From assembly GCA_958496175.1 (NCBI GenBank), contig OY292274.1, positions 9,052,001-9,116,000 on the forward strand: a stretch of DNA of 64,000 nucleotides. Reading direction: 5' to 3'. Source of the stretch: Sisyra terminalis (taxonomy: Eukaryota; Arthropoda; Insecta; Neuroptera; Sisyridae). Below the pieces are notes generated by a model, which searched no databases, was not told where the DNA came from, and was given only the letters and a program-made list of their open reading frames with translations. How positions within the stretch are numbered: the stretch's first letter is position 1; each line of letters begins with the position of its first letter. Shown here in pieces: positions 10,503-22,724 of this stretch. The translations under genes were made by a program, and so were the position numbers.

Positions 10503-12007
10503 CTGGGTAAATGACTGTCTTTCAATAGATGGCCCGTAAATACCACCATTATATATCTAGAATAAGCTATCAAATAAAATAATTTTGGTTGATCTTCAAG
10601 TAGACTCATAATAAATCAGTAATTCAGGTTAAAAGAAAAATCAAAGAATAGCGATGTATTGTATATACAAAAAAAAGAAAGAAATTTTTAGATACTTTTA
10701 TCAATTTTGTAAACTTTAATAATTTATTAACTGAATTAGTCAAATTTCTCTTGGGACTATGTGAGTCGAAATTTGCGATAAAATATGCTTTTAACGTATA
10801 ATAAAGATTTGCTTGAGCTTTGAAAAATGGATCGGAACCTTTTTAAGCTAATGGAAATGAAGAGAAAAGTTAAATATTGAGTTCGCTATTAGCAATTATA
10901 TGTGAATATATTTTGTGAAGTAATTTTCGATATTAATATTTTGATAAACATTAAAAGGTGCAGATAAAGCACGCAATTTGAAAACTGTTACTTGAGCACG
11001 TTTTATCTTACAAAGGGTTGCTGATTACTGATTCTTGGCTTCAATTTGTGAATGGATAATATTTATGCTGGTGATTCACATTATAAATTGGACGTCTTTT
11101 CCATCAAAGTTGTGGCAAACAAAAAAAAAAAAATATTTTAGAGGTAAGGATATGAGCAATTTTTCAACATCAGAAAGTTTAAATTTATATATTATGCACG
11201 TATTAACATATCCAAACACTGCATTATATTGTTTTAAATAACATAGCATTGGATGAGGCGTCGCGATGCGGTGCGACGCAGCTCGGTAAAAGCGTTTGAT
11301 GCATAACTTGGTAATGTATTCGAGTTTAGAATTACAAATTTAAAATAGCTCTTCATACTAGGCAGATGTAAAGATGTTAATCTTCTCCAAACAGCCAGTA
11401 AAAACATAAACCACATTCACTTTGTCACTTGTATTTTATCAACGAACGTATAGAGCTTATGTCTGAATAATGTAATCTATTGAATCTCAAACAACTTTGT
11501 TGTTCTTTCACAAAGAAAATCAAAGCGTACGCCTTAATACCAACTTTTGCACTCAATTGGAATATTTAATTTCACTGATTTCTGTTTGCCATTAAATTTC
11601 ATTTATTATCATTTTCATATGCTAACTTGTGTAGTTTTAATTAACATGAAACTCAAATTTAAATATTTGCACTGAAGGCAATTTGAAATTGTTGTAACGA
11701 AGCCAGAATTTTAAAATGATTTTTTTGGCAAAAGGTAAATACAATTTAATTTTTAAATCCCAACCATATAGATGAGTTCAATATAGTTACAGCATATATG
11801 AAAATGAAGAGAATTCATATTCCAATCTGTTAAATTTTCAGATAACTATCAAAACTACAAAATGTTTTATTTTGTGCGAAAAAAATTCAAATGAAAGTAC
11901 TAAAGTAAACAGTTTTTGAATGATTTTTTCTAACTTTACTGTGTTATCCTCAACCCCCACAAATTTTTATTACTACCTTTTTTTTGCTTTCACCTATATA
12001 TTTTAGA
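10503..12007. other. Unassigned sequence
   Basis: No gene seen. Short frames at 11035-11241 (+) and 11234-11416 (-) have no recognisable content. The one distinctive item is the GC-rich hairpin at 11255-11281. Confidence 0.4.
11255..11281. repeat. GC-rich hairpin GCGTCGC / GCGACGC
   Basis: In an otherwise AT-rich stretch, GCGTCGC and GCGACGC pair perfectly over a loop of about 7 bases (GATGCGGT region), with AGCTCGG following. Function unknown. Confidence 0.55.
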
Positions 12008-12560
12008 CTAGCTGGTCCCCGCTATTTTCTTTTTAGATTTGCTGTTTGTAGTGGTAAATGTAAATAATTATTTTTCTTCTTTCTTTTACGAAAAACATAA
12101 TCATACTTAAAAACACTATGTTGTCAACTTGAAAAAGACACATTAAATAAACTAATGCTTAGAATAAAATAGTTGCATGTAATGATCAATTAATTTTGAA
12201 AAATATTTATAAATACCTAAAGAGAGTATGGTCTATTCCGTATACCTGCGGTAGGTATACCTACCGTGAACCAAATAATCCATAAATTAATTAGTATCGA
12301 TACATAAAAAAATGTCGTCAAGTTCAATAAAGTAGGTCTTAATAATGACTTAAAACAGTAAAAAGTTATTAAAACACTCGCGTCAAAATAACAGAAGTAT
12401 GGGTCTAGATTTAGAATATTAGTAGAAATCCCATTTCATTGTCTCGACTCCCGATTAAATCTTTTTCTCAAAACTATTATATTATTCTAATGTACAAAGC
12501 TACCGCGAATTCGTTCAATTGTACGAAACCCAGTTCTTCCATAATCATTTATAACCATTA

Positions 12561-14902
12561 TCTATACTAATATATAAAATTCTTACGTCTGTCTGTACAT
12601 TTCGATTTTGAACCCAATTTTAGGATAAATATTTGTTTCAAGAGGCCCTTATTCCAAATTTAACATTTTTAAAATTTTTGTCTGTCTGTCTGTGTGTGTG
12701 TCCCGATTTAACTAAAGAACGGAACCACCGAATTTAACGAAATTTGGTATAACGATACAACACAATTTCCCACACTTGTGAGGCTACTTATCATTCCAAA
12801 AAAAAAAAATAAGGAAAGGTATTCCCCAGGGATGAAAACATAATTTTTTACACTAGACAGGTGAGTTATATATTATTGGAAAGGTAATTTAAAGTTAAAA
12901 AATAATCTGTAAAACTATTTTTAGTTGAATTGATACAAATCACAGCAAAGTCAATTTAAATGTTAAAAAATTGCCTCTTTGAAATATAAACCTTTATATA
13001 CGTATATAAAACACATAGTTGATGTTAATAGCATAATGGCTTACGTATATAGCATTCTGATACTCCTAATTATACAGACGTGGGTTCGAATCCTACAGTA
13101 AACTTTTATTTTTATTTTTTTTAACAAAATTGTAGTAAATAAACCCTTAGAGTTGCTCAACAAGGAAATATCAACGAAAAGAAGTAATAGCAGTAGTAGT
13201 AATAATAATAATAGTAATAAAACTTAAAGTAAATACGTTTTTAAAACCGTGCATATATAAAATCCTGTATTTATAGATCCCCTCTGACTGATGAAATTTT
13301 AATATTCGATGTGTTCCATTTAAGAGGTAGACATCTGATAAGAATTTTTTTTTTTTAAAATTCCTACCCTAAAAGAGTGAAAGGGTTGACTAAGTTTGTA
13401 TGAGAAAATTTAGAGTTAATCAACAATCGAAATTTTGAATTTAATAAGTATAATTAATAAATAAATATTTAATTAATAATAATTTTCTGGTTTTGTTATA
13501 TCATTTTAACTACAGCATTTTAAATAATGTCATTTCACAAAATTAGTATGAAAGTTTAAGTAGTAGGTACTTAAACCAAATACCAAAGAGGCAGTTTTTA
13601 ATTTTTGTTTGTTTTTCAACAATCAAAATTTTTTAAAATCTATTTTTGTGGCCTGGAGCAATTATTTAACATTAAGGGAGCAATTTTTTTGTCATTTATT
13701 TCATTATCAATCAAAAAATAAAACTTTCCAAGCCAACTTTTCTTTGATAATTAGAAAAATTTGAAAATCAATTATTATTATTGAAAATAAATAATATATT
13801 CGAATTTCCTGCCACGCTTTCTATCTATTTCCAACAATTTGTACAACGTCAAAATGTGCGATATCGAATTGCTTTTTAGTCATGATAATCAAAATAAAGG
13901 TCATAATTTTTTTCGTTTTACATTGTATTTTCATATATAAATGCATATTTGTGTCGATGAAATTTGGAAAGTGTTTTTCTTATACGATGCAGGTATATAA
14001 TAATAAAGGGTTTTTTGATAATTCCTCCTCTAAAAGAGTGAAAAATGATGGCAAAGTTTGTACGGCATAACGTCTAATAAACAATCGAAATTTCAAATTT
14101 AAATATCAAGGTATGTTCGTTATAGACGAAACGTTTTATCGCTTAAAATAAAACAATGTTGGTTTATTATTAGATTCAAAAACGTAGAATCTGCTTAAAA
14201 ATTTATATTCTAATATATATATTTATATCTGAAAAAGGTTAAGTTCATAAGTGAGCATTAAGTTTTTGGGCTTTCACATATTGTAAACCTGAATATCCGA
14301 AATACGTTTTCACAAATAAATAGATAAGTCAGCGAATATCGAGTAGCGAGAAATTCAGCAAATTAAAAGAAAATGGTTTAATTATATAGTTGAAATTCAG
14401 ATATTTTAAAAATTAGTGCATAGATACACAATGGTTATACTTGATTATGGAGGAACTGGGTTTCGTGCATTTGAACAAATTTTAATTTCACCGTAGCTTT
14501 GTACATTTCAGTAGTTTAAAAATTGAGAGTTGAAACAATGAAATGGGATTTCTACTAATATTCTAAATATCTAGGCGAGTGTTTTGATAACTTTTGACTG
14601 TTTTAAGTCATAATTATGACTGACTTTATTGAACTTAACGATAGTTTCTATTTATGTATAGATGGTGATTGATTTACGGATTAAGTGGTTCACGGTAGGT
14701 AGACCTACCGGAGGTATACGGAATAGACTATACTCTTTTTAGATATTTATAAATATTTTTAAGTGTTTTTAAGTATGATTATGTTTTTCGTAAAAGAAAT
14801 AAGAAAAATAATAATTTGCATATGTCACTACAAATAGCAAATTTAAAAAGAAATTATAATGTATACCTACGTTACGCAGACGAAGTCGCGGGGATCACTT
14901 AG
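12561..14902 (+). mobile_element. Full-length nested Helitron-like element, 2.34 kb
   Basis: It starts TCTATACTAATATATAAAAT and ends GTCGCGGGGATCACTTAG, with A before and T after. It is inserted in an opposite-strand relative, and the empty site there shows no target duplication. It contains a tRNA-like segment with intact A and B boxes (13022-13103). The 62-codon frame at 13882-14070 is also seen in other copies on the reverse strand and is probably only shared repeat sequence. Confidence 0.8.
13022..13103 (+). repeat. tRNA-like segment with intact A and B boxes
   Basis: TAGCATAATGG (13029-13039) fits the pol III A-box consensus TRGCNNARYGG exactly, and GGTTCGAATCC (13083-13093) fits the B box exactly. 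The T arm GTGGG-TTCGAAT-CCTAC pairs. The A-to-B spacing is 54, about 10 more than an ordinary tRNA, and the acceptor stem pairs poorly, so this is a tRNA-derived piece rather than a working tRNA. Related copies are at 44663-44746 and 6109-6185, always in the same place in the element. Confidence 0.65.
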
Positions 14903-15738
14903 TGTATCCGTAAACTTACCTTTTATTAAAATATCTAATCGTTTTCTTTTAGTTCACCGAATTTCTCGCTACTCGATATTCGCTCACTAACAAACAGACC
15001 TGACCAACAGGAACTGAAATTAAACTGGGGCGCAATAGTCCTATAACTATTTAATTTATTTTCAACAACAATAATTGGTTTTCAAATTGTTCTAAATACT
15101 GAAGAAAAGTTAGTTTGGAAGATTGTATATTTTAATTGATAATGAAATATAAGTTAAAAAATTGCTTCCTTAATGCTTTTCAACAGAATATATAGTTGCT
15201 CCAGGTCACAATCTTTGATTCATAAAAATGAGATTTTAAAAAGTTTGATTGTTGAAAAACAAACAAAAATTAAAAACCACCTCTTTGGTATTTGATATAA
15301 GTTCATAAATTACATAAACTTTCATACTCATTAAATGAAATGACGTTATTTAAAATGTTATTATATAAATGATATAACAAAAACAGAAACTTATTATTAA
15401 TTAATTATTTGTTTACTAATTATACATAATAAATTCCAAATTTTGATTATTGATTATTCAATTGCAATAATTCTTTATTTTGCTTAAATAAAAGATTTTT
15501 TATATCTAAAATAAAAGTAGCCTAATTTACTCCTTATTACATCAGCTACCTGCTAATAAAAGTTCCATCAAAACTGATCCAGCCATTTCAGAAATCAGCC
15601 TGAACCAACAGACAGACAGACAAAATTTGTAAAAAATGTTATTTTGGTGGACGTACTGTATATGTTCATATATATGAATGTAGTAGAAAGCGATTATTTC
15701 AATATTACAGACACTCCTACTTTATTTATATGTATAGA

Positions 15739-16621
15739 TTAAGATATTTTCCTTTATTTATTTTGGTCTTGTATCTTTAAGTTGAAGACGATCTCCAAAT
15801 ATAAACACTTCAAAATGTATCACTTTGTATGAGCTATTAGTTCCTATTCTAGATTTAGCTTAGGGTAGTATTTCATTGTACTGAGTACCTACAGAATCTT
15901 TAGTAGTTCAACATCACTGTCATAATGTTTGTGTAAGAGCTTTGATTAATTATAAGCAGTGTATTCGATCGAAAAAATTAATAAAATCAATAAAACTTAT
16001 CCAGATTAATAACATAAAATCCCTTGCTTTCTTTTGAATAATGTTACAACTAAATATTTTTTTCTGGTACCGAATGCATTTTTTTTAATTTTTATTTACG
16101 GAAAAATTCTCGTTCCATAAATAGTACGGTATATATAATAACAATACTGGATAAATTATGGGGAAATGAATATATTAGACCCTATACTCTTAAGTTGTGG
16201 GAAAACACTTTTAACACGTTTGGTAGTAAATCATACAATAAGCATTATCATCCTAAAAAAATTAATTAAAATCATTAATGGGAAACATAAATATAAAACG
16301 TTTTAATTTAAATTGATTAATTTGGCTATTTCTGTGATTTTCCACGTCCGATTTTAGTTCTATCATCAAAGATCGGGATGAGAGGGTTGCTCTATTTACT
16401 CCACTATCGTATTTACTTCCCCATGAACGTAACAGCGACCTCGAGCTTAAAGATCAGAGGAAAAGATCGTTCCAATATATTTACGTTATTATTTACAAAT
16501 TATGTACAAGTCGATTGAAATAGTTTTCATTTATATTACTAACCCAAATTTCTTAATTTGATAACAAAAACTTATTCAAATAAATATTTGAAATTTAGAA
16601 CAACATGTGATAAAACAATGT
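15739..16621. other. Non-repeat sequence upstream of the peptide gene
   Basis: No coding frame seen. The last 300 bases (16330-16500) are less AT-rich than the surroundings and contain CCACGTCCG and several GATC-flanked motifs. They could hold regulatory sites for the gene starting at 16677, but I cannot define any. Confidence 0.3.
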
Positions 16622-16661
16622 TTATATAATTTAAATGACTTCTCAATTACATCTAACCAGT
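16622..16661 (+). promoter_or_regulatory. TATA box and initiator of the peptide gene
   Basis: TTATATAA at 16622-16629 lies about 30 bases before CCAGTC (16657-16662), which resembles the arthropod initiator TCAGT with A+1 at 16659. The start codon follows only 18 bases later, so the predicted leader is very short. Confidence 0.5.
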
Positions 16662-16676
16662 CTTGAAATTGTCGCC

Positions 16677-17023
16677 ATGCAGAGTTTAAAAATCTTAATA
16701 ATTTTACTTTCGGTAAGTATGCAATTTTTAGATATTATTTTATATTATTAACCATTGTTTCCATGTTTTAGCTCTACCATTGCTGTTATGGAGCTCATAT
16801 TTTTGTTTTCAATGATACCGAAAATATAAGTGCAGAGAATTTTCAACTGAACAAAAAAGAATCAGACATGGAAAATAATTTTAATAATACGGATATTCTT
16901 GTAAATGGGTCACCAAACTTAAAATCGGATTTGCAAAGTTCGTCAGAGAAAGATAATAGCAAAGCTCGTTGTTATCATTACTACTATCACCATTATTATC
17001 CTTATCGGTATTTTTATTTTTGA
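16677..17023 (+). CDS. Small secreted peptide, two exons, Tyr/His-rich C-terminus
   Basis: Exon 1 is 16677-16712 and exon 2 is 16772-17023. The 59-base intron has a good donor (TCG|GTAAGT) and acceptor (TTTTAG|CTC) and is phase 0. The product is 95 residues. It begins with a classical signal peptide, MQSLKILIILLSLYHCCYGA, probably cleaved after the last Ala. The mature part is about 75 residues, polar and acidic, rich in Asn, Ser, Glu and Lys (for example NNFNNTDILVNGS). It has one cysteine, immediately before an aromatic tail of 17 residues made mostly of Tyr, His and Phe (RCYHYYYHHYYPYRYFYF). A polyadenylation signal follows at 17057. The gene is not in a repeat. I do not recognise a family. 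A salivary, cuticular or antimicrobial secreted peptide would fit the form, but this is inference only. Confidence 0.7.
16713..16771 (+). other. Intron of the peptide gene
   Basis: A 59-base AT-rich intron with GTAAGT donor and TTTTAG acceptor, splitting the signal-peptide coding region after codon 12. Short introns of this size are normal in insects. Confidence 0.65.
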
Positions 17024-17056
17024 TGTTTTGTGTAAAGAAAGCTATAATTGAGACTA

Positions 17057-17062
17057 AATAAA
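17057..17062 (+). terminator. Polyadenylation signal AATAAA
   Basis: AATAAA lies 34 bases after the stop codon of the peptide gene, followed by an A-run. Its placement supports a short, complete transcription unit of about 400 bases. Confidence 0.55.
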
Positions 17063-17079
17063 AAAAAATCATGGCATTA

Positions 17080-17418
17080 AATATGAGATATTATTCCATT
17101 AATTAATAAAAAAATCATTGCAGAAGTATTTAATTTATTTTGTTACGCTTATCGACATAGGTATCGTACGTACGTATCGTATGTACAGTTGTTATAAAAA
17201 AATTTGTTTACAGGAAGTTAAATGGTATTCAAATGCTTTGAATAAACTAAAACTAAAAGTTTTTAATTAAAATTTTCAATGCATGAAATCGAAAAAGTGG
17301 GCAAAAAAGTATAAACAATGGTAAAATCAATCGATTTTATATTATTTTATATTTGTGAAATTCAATAAGAAATTGTTTACAAAAATGCAAAAGCTAATAG
17401 CAAAAAAGTTATATCCAA
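17080..17418. other. AT-rich spacer
   Basis: No gene seen. A short alternating CGTACGTACGTATCGTATG stretch near 17165 is the only feature. Confidence 0.4.
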
Positions 17419-19595
17419 CTAGCTGATCCCCCGCGACTTCGTCTGCGTAACGTAGGTGAGATTATATTTTCTTTTCAGATTTGCTATTTGTAGTGGTATA
17501 TGAAATTTTAATTTTTCTTATTTCTTTTACGAAAAACATAACCATACTTATAAACACTATTTTGTCGACTTGAAAAAGACACATTTAATAAACTGTTGCA
17601 AAGAATATAATATTTGTGTGTAATGATCAATTAATTTTCAAAAAATATTTATAAATATCTAAAACGAGTATGTTCAATTGCGTATACCTACAGTAGGTAT
17701 ACCTACCGTGAACCAGATAATCCATAAATCAATCAGCATCTATACATAAAAAATATATTGTCAAGTTCAATAAAGTCGGTCTTAATTATGAGTAAAAAAG
17801 TCGAAAGTTCTGAAAATACTCGTGTCAAAATAACAGAAGTTAAGGGTCTAGATTTTTGAATATTAGTAGGAATCCCATCTCATTGTTTCGACTCCAGATG
17901 TATCTTTTTTCAAAAAATATTACACTTTTGAAATGTACAACACAACCGCGAAATTAAAATTTGTTCAATTGCACGAAACCAAGTTCTTTCATAATCAACT
18001 ATAAACATTATGTATGTATAAACTTATTATTAAAATATCTGAATGTCAACTATAAAACTAAACCATATTGGATAGTCTAGAGTTCACTATACACGATTTG
18101 GCGTATGCCTTTTGCTCTGGAAGAGGATTTTAAATTTCATTTATCATTATGACTTACCGTAAAAATATCGGTAAGTATTTTCATTTAGTTCGCCGAATTT
18201 CAAGGGGTACTTGCTCACTAATGTAATTATTTCAGATTTTCAGGTTTACAATATGTGAAAGCCAAAAAACTAAAAGCTCACTTATAAACTTAACTTAACC
18301 TTTTTCAGATATATTTATTAGTTTAAATTTTTAAACAGACCCTAAGTTTTTGTTTCTAAGAATAAACCAAGTTTTTTTTTATATAAAGCAGTAATAACGG
18401 TTCCTCTTTAACGGACTTTGATTATGAAATGTCAATTGTTTATTAGACGTTATGCCGTACAAACTTAGCCACCCTTTTTCACTCTTTTTTTTGGGAGAGG
18501 GATTATCGAAAACCCTTTCTTATTATATAATGGCATCCAATATTGAAAACACTTTCCAAATTTCATCGACATAAATATGCACTTATATTTGAAAATACAA
18601 TGTAAAACGGAAAAAATTATGACCTTCTATATTTTAATTATGATTAGAAAGCAATTCGATTTTGCACATTTGGACGTTGTACATACAAAATTGTTGGAAA
18701 TAGGTGGAAAGCGTAGAAGTAAAATCGAATATTTTACTTATATTCAATAATAATAATTGGCTTTAAAATTGTTTTAAAAAGCGTAGAAAAGTTAGTTTTG
18801 AAGATTAAATTTATATATTTATTGATGATAATGAAATAAATGATAAAACAATTGCTCCTTAATGTTTTTCAGCAGAATATATAATTGCTCCAGGTCACAA
18901 TCATTAGTTCATAAAAATTATATTTTAAAAAGTTTGATTGTTGAAAAACAAACAAAAATTAAAAACCATCTCTTTGGTATTAGGTATAAGTACCTACTAC
19001 ACAAACATTCATACTTATTAAGCGAAATTACGTTATTTAAAATGCTGTTATTAAAATGATATAACAAAAACAGACACTTATTATTAATTGATTATTTATT
19101 TATTAATAACACTTATTAAATTCAAAATTTCGATTGTAAATTAACTGAACATTTTGAACTTAAAAGATTAATACAGATAATTTTTTTTATTTTTAAATAC
19201 CTATTTAACTCGTCTGTCTAAAGTAAAATATTTTCTTCATCCCTCAGTTTTTACGTAGGAGATACATTCCCTTACTATTTTTAAGGAATGATAAGTTACC
19301 TAACCTGTGTGGGTAATTGTGTTGTATCTTTATAAAGTTTCATTAAGTTCCGTTGTTCCGTTTTTTAGTTAAATCACCAAAGCACGCGATGTTACAAAGC
19401 TTTTTGGTTATTTATTTTCACATTATTGTAGTCTTAGTATGGATCCCTAACTTTTTTGAAAATTTAATATAGCCAATGTTCACCGGAAATAATGTAGCTT
19501 CCTAACAGTGAAAGAATTTTTCAAATCGGTCAAGTAGTTTCGGAGCCTATTAATTACAAACCAACAATCAAATCTTTCCTTTTTATAACAATAGA
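17419..19595 (-). mobile_element. Helitron-like element, 2.18 kb, minus strand
   Basis: The 3' end is CTAGCTGATCCCCCGCG at 17419. The 5' end, read on the minus strand, is TCTATTGTTATAAAAAGGAA at 19595, with A before and T after. The 5' 200 bases (GGCTCCGAAACTACTTGACC) are those of the subfamily at 58821, while the 3' two-thirds are the main family. The element therefore combines ends that elsewhere belong to different subfamilies. The frame at 18862-19059 has homologous sequence in other copies but no known product. Confidence 0.75.
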
Positions 19596-19846
19596 TTATT
19601 GTCATATTCGTATATTATGATTGGTATAAGAACTACTTAAGTTATTAATAGTAGATTTACAAGGCTAAATGTATATGTTTTATATATTGTAGTGGGCATA
19701 GTTTACACTATGTCCTATAGTCGCTAATAACCTGAATAAATAAATTAAGGCACTTAATTGTGCTTGCAACAAGTATATCAAAATTTTACTAGTATGTTAT
19801 ATTAGTACTATTTGATGGTAATTATCGTACTTAATTTTAAGACTTT

Positions 19847-19963
19847 TTCTGTGTACTTTTGCTTCTCAACAGTGAAAGAATTGTTCACATCGGTCAAGTA
19901 GTTTCGGAGCTTATTGTAAGCAAACAAACAATCAATTTTTTCCTATTTATTATAATAGATAGA
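19847..19963 (-). mobile_element. 5'-end fragment of a Helitron-like repeat
   Basis: GAAAGAATTGTTCACATCGG and TTTCGGAGCTTATTG repeat the sequence at 19505-19560 and match the 5' end of the element at 58821. Only about 120 bases remain. Confidence 0.6.
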
Positions 19964-21134
19964 TTAAATGCTTCTTATTTATTGAGTTAATATTGAATAA
20001 ATAGAATCATAACACTTTATAAACAATCATAGGTAAAGATAAAGCTAAAAAGTTTCTATCAATCCAAATCCAACAGGAAATGCTTGAGTACCTAAATAAT
20101 GAAATAATTAGTTAATAATGGTTGGTTACAAAAAATTGGCTAAGTCAATGGTAAGTTGTTTATATATTTTCTCAAGTATGGAATTTGTAGTATTATTATA
20201 TATTTGTATACTAAGTGACTTTAGTCTGAAATCCTAAAAAGACTCAAGAGTTCTTTAAAAAAATTTAATAAATGAGCCATCTAATCGCTTTTTTACTTGT
20301 CCTTGGATTGTGGTTCAATAAATAAAACATTTTTAAGAATTTAATAGTTTCCGACCGAAACTAAAACTTCCATATAAGATCATCTTTTCGTGAGAAAAAA
20401 AAAGAAGTTAATCATAATTAGTCAGTCTCTACTTTTAGATCCTATACATATTTATTAATTATTTAATATAGTCCCTAATAATAGTCCCTTATATTTGAGC
20501 AAATCATTAACAGGAAATTACATCATCACTTTTAATTTCAAATAAATAATTTGTGTTAAAATAAGGGGATGACCAGATTGATTAATATTTTTTTTACATT
20601 AGTTACTACGAATAACAATAAATAAAAAAGAAAGTTAGGCAGCAAAATAACTTTTAACAAGTACTTATACAAAAACTCAAGAACGAAAAAACGGAAAATT
20701 TTACAAGAACAAACGATAATCTTGAAACATACACCCATTCCATGGGAAAAAAGATCGTATTTAGACCATATTTTGGCAGATTTCTTAACTGTTTCATAAA
20801 AAAACTTATATCAAACAGATAAAAATAATTGACAACCAAACAAACGAGCAATATAATTTTGAAAAATCAAAAATTTGGGGTCCAATTTTAGAGAGTTCTG
20901 TTCCGAAATTTGCATGAGAGGAATTTTGGTACCTTACAATCTCATTGAACAGAATAAAAAGAATTGTACGATTATTCAATAATTCAACTATTTGAATTTC
21001 CAAGGAAAATGGAACCAATAAAATATGTATACCTTATTTTTTAAATAGAGTATCATTCAAATAGGAAAACTGCGAAAAATCTTGTTAGTTTGAATTGAGT
21101 TCCTTCTTTTGCTTGGTTGGTTAAGCAATAACGA
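19964..21134. other. Unassigned AT-rich sequence
   Basis: Three overlapping short minus-strand frames (20556-21018) show no recognisable motif. Nothing else is supported. Confidence 0.4.
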
Positions 21135-21324
21135 TAACACAGGTCTACAATGATTTTGGTGCCGCTAAAAGGTAAACTGATTTCAAGTACATTCGGTACC
21201 CTGATAAAAACTTGATACTTACTTCGTTAATGCTACGTGTACTTATCGAGATTTCGCAAGGGTAAATAAATTAACAAACATTTAATTCAAAACCTTTAAT
21301 TCCATATAACTGCACATTATTTTA

Positions 21325-22245
21325 CAGCTTAGAAGCTTGTCTTTCTAGATTTTTTCCGATGGATGTCTTTGGAACATTCTCGTGTAATACTCCAACAGTA
21401 ATTTGCCATCATATGCTCATCCCAGCGACCTTGGTATCTATTTTCCATCACCTTTAAATCTTGATGAAAACTTTCTCCTTGTTTTTCACTATACGCTCCA
21501 AGATTTTCTTGTCTAAATGATGGTCGAGATGGTGTTTTTTATGCTCATATTACATCCTAAATTTTTAAAGCTAATTAAGAGGTTTTCAACTAACTCTTTG
21601 AAATTTTCGGCCTTCTGATTTCCTAAAAAAAAATTTACCACAGCAGCAAAAGATTTCCAAGCCGCTGCATCTAAATCATTCATTGAATGAATGAAACTGC
21701 TGTCTTTCATTAAAAGTCTTATTTGTGGACTGTCAAAAATACAAGCTTTTAGTTTTTCTTTACTTAAACCGGGAAACTTTCTTGAAAGATATTCAAAAAG
21801 TGAACCAGTTTTATCTAATGCCTTAACATATTGCTTCATAAGATCTTGACTTGAAAGATCTTGACTCATAGGACGTCATCTGAACACAGTCGAGGTCTTT
21901 TAGTAGACGGTAAAGAAGGATATATCATTTTTCTTTTGTTTATACCATGCAATTCTACAATCCAAAAATAACAGTCATCAATGTGATTTTTTGGTTCCAT
22001 CCAAATCATTGGCACACTATACTTTAAATGATTACGTTTACCGTTTGCCCACTGTCTTAAATGTTCACTACAAAACTTGCACACAATGTTTGGAACTCAC
22101 GGTTTGTTCAGAGCCTTCATCTCTATATTAAAGTAATCAGCATATGTCTTCTTCACGAAATTAGTTATGGGTTTTCTAATTTTTTGACTACATATTCACC
22201 ACAAAGATAACAAAATGTATTTGGATTATTTACACAACACCTTCT
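21325..22245 (-). pseudogene. Uncharacterised conserved Cys-rich protein, internally deleted and frameshifted
   Basis: The remains follow the order of a large uncharacterised family that I know from arthropod and cnidarian genomes. An N-terminal zinc-ribbon-like part has FCYLCGEY (about 22210), CKFCSEHLRQW (22080-22050) and the hallmark EPKNHIDDCYF (about 22000). The middle of several hundred residues is missing. The C-terminal part has LMKQYVKALDKTG, KFPGLSKEKLK, SPQIRLLMKD, AAWKSF, FLGN and LGCNMSIK (21850-21530), then out of frame SEKQGERFHQDLK (about 21480) and RYQGRWDEHMMANYCW (about 21420). In intact members the lost middle carries a conserved C-x2-C segment. No function is established that I know of. 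Its location between terminal inverted repeats suggests a transposition protein. Frame breaks and the deletion make it inactive. Confidence 0.8.
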
Positions 22246-22724
22246 CGATGACGAAATATCGATATTATTAATTAAAAAAATAAATTATTTAATTACAATG
22301 GCATTAAGGACCGGTATTTTCACATCATGATAGTGACATTTATCTTCCAGATAAAATTTTAACCGGAAGATAGAGAAAATATGTGTATTTTTACATGAAA
22401 ATAGTCATATCTTCAGGATAAAATTAATCTATCTCCTAGATTGTTTATTCAGTACTCAGACTTCCAAATAGTCTTTTTGTTTAATAGATAGAGCATACAT
22501 CACCTTCTTATTATTTCTGCACATTGTTAGTGCTGTCAAACTTAAGTGAAGCGAAAAAATTTATTAGGTAAATATTTGGTGTATATTGTCTATGTTTATT
22601 ATCTATGTATATTATCTATGCGTAGATTAAATAAGCATCAATTTCATGTAATGATACATAAACAATATTAATCAGTTACTTTGTCGATATATTACAGTTA
22701 TAAATATAAGTGGAAATATTTACT

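Larger units (their letters stand above)
12008..15738 (-). mobile_element. Helitron-like element, interrupted by another copy
   Basis: The 3' end CTAGCTGGTCCCCGC lies at 12008 and the 5' end (TCTATACATATAAATAAAGT, read on the minus strand) at 15738. The middle is split at 12560/14903 by the complete plus-strand copy 12561-14902. Joining the two sides restores ACCATTA/TGTATC, matching ACCATTGTGTATC in the uninterrupted copy at 5754. Its 5' end differs from that of the copies at 5195 and 44208 although the 3' part is shared. No Rep-helicase remains. Confidence 0.7.

Noticed and set aside
13022..13103. Functional tRNA gene
   Set aside because: The A and B boxes are good, but the acceptor and anticodon stems do not pair and the spacing is 10 bases too long.
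13882..14070. 62-codon frame recurring at 28558-28746
   Set aside because: Recurrence is explained by the shared Helitron sequence; differences between the copies are scattered over all codon positions.
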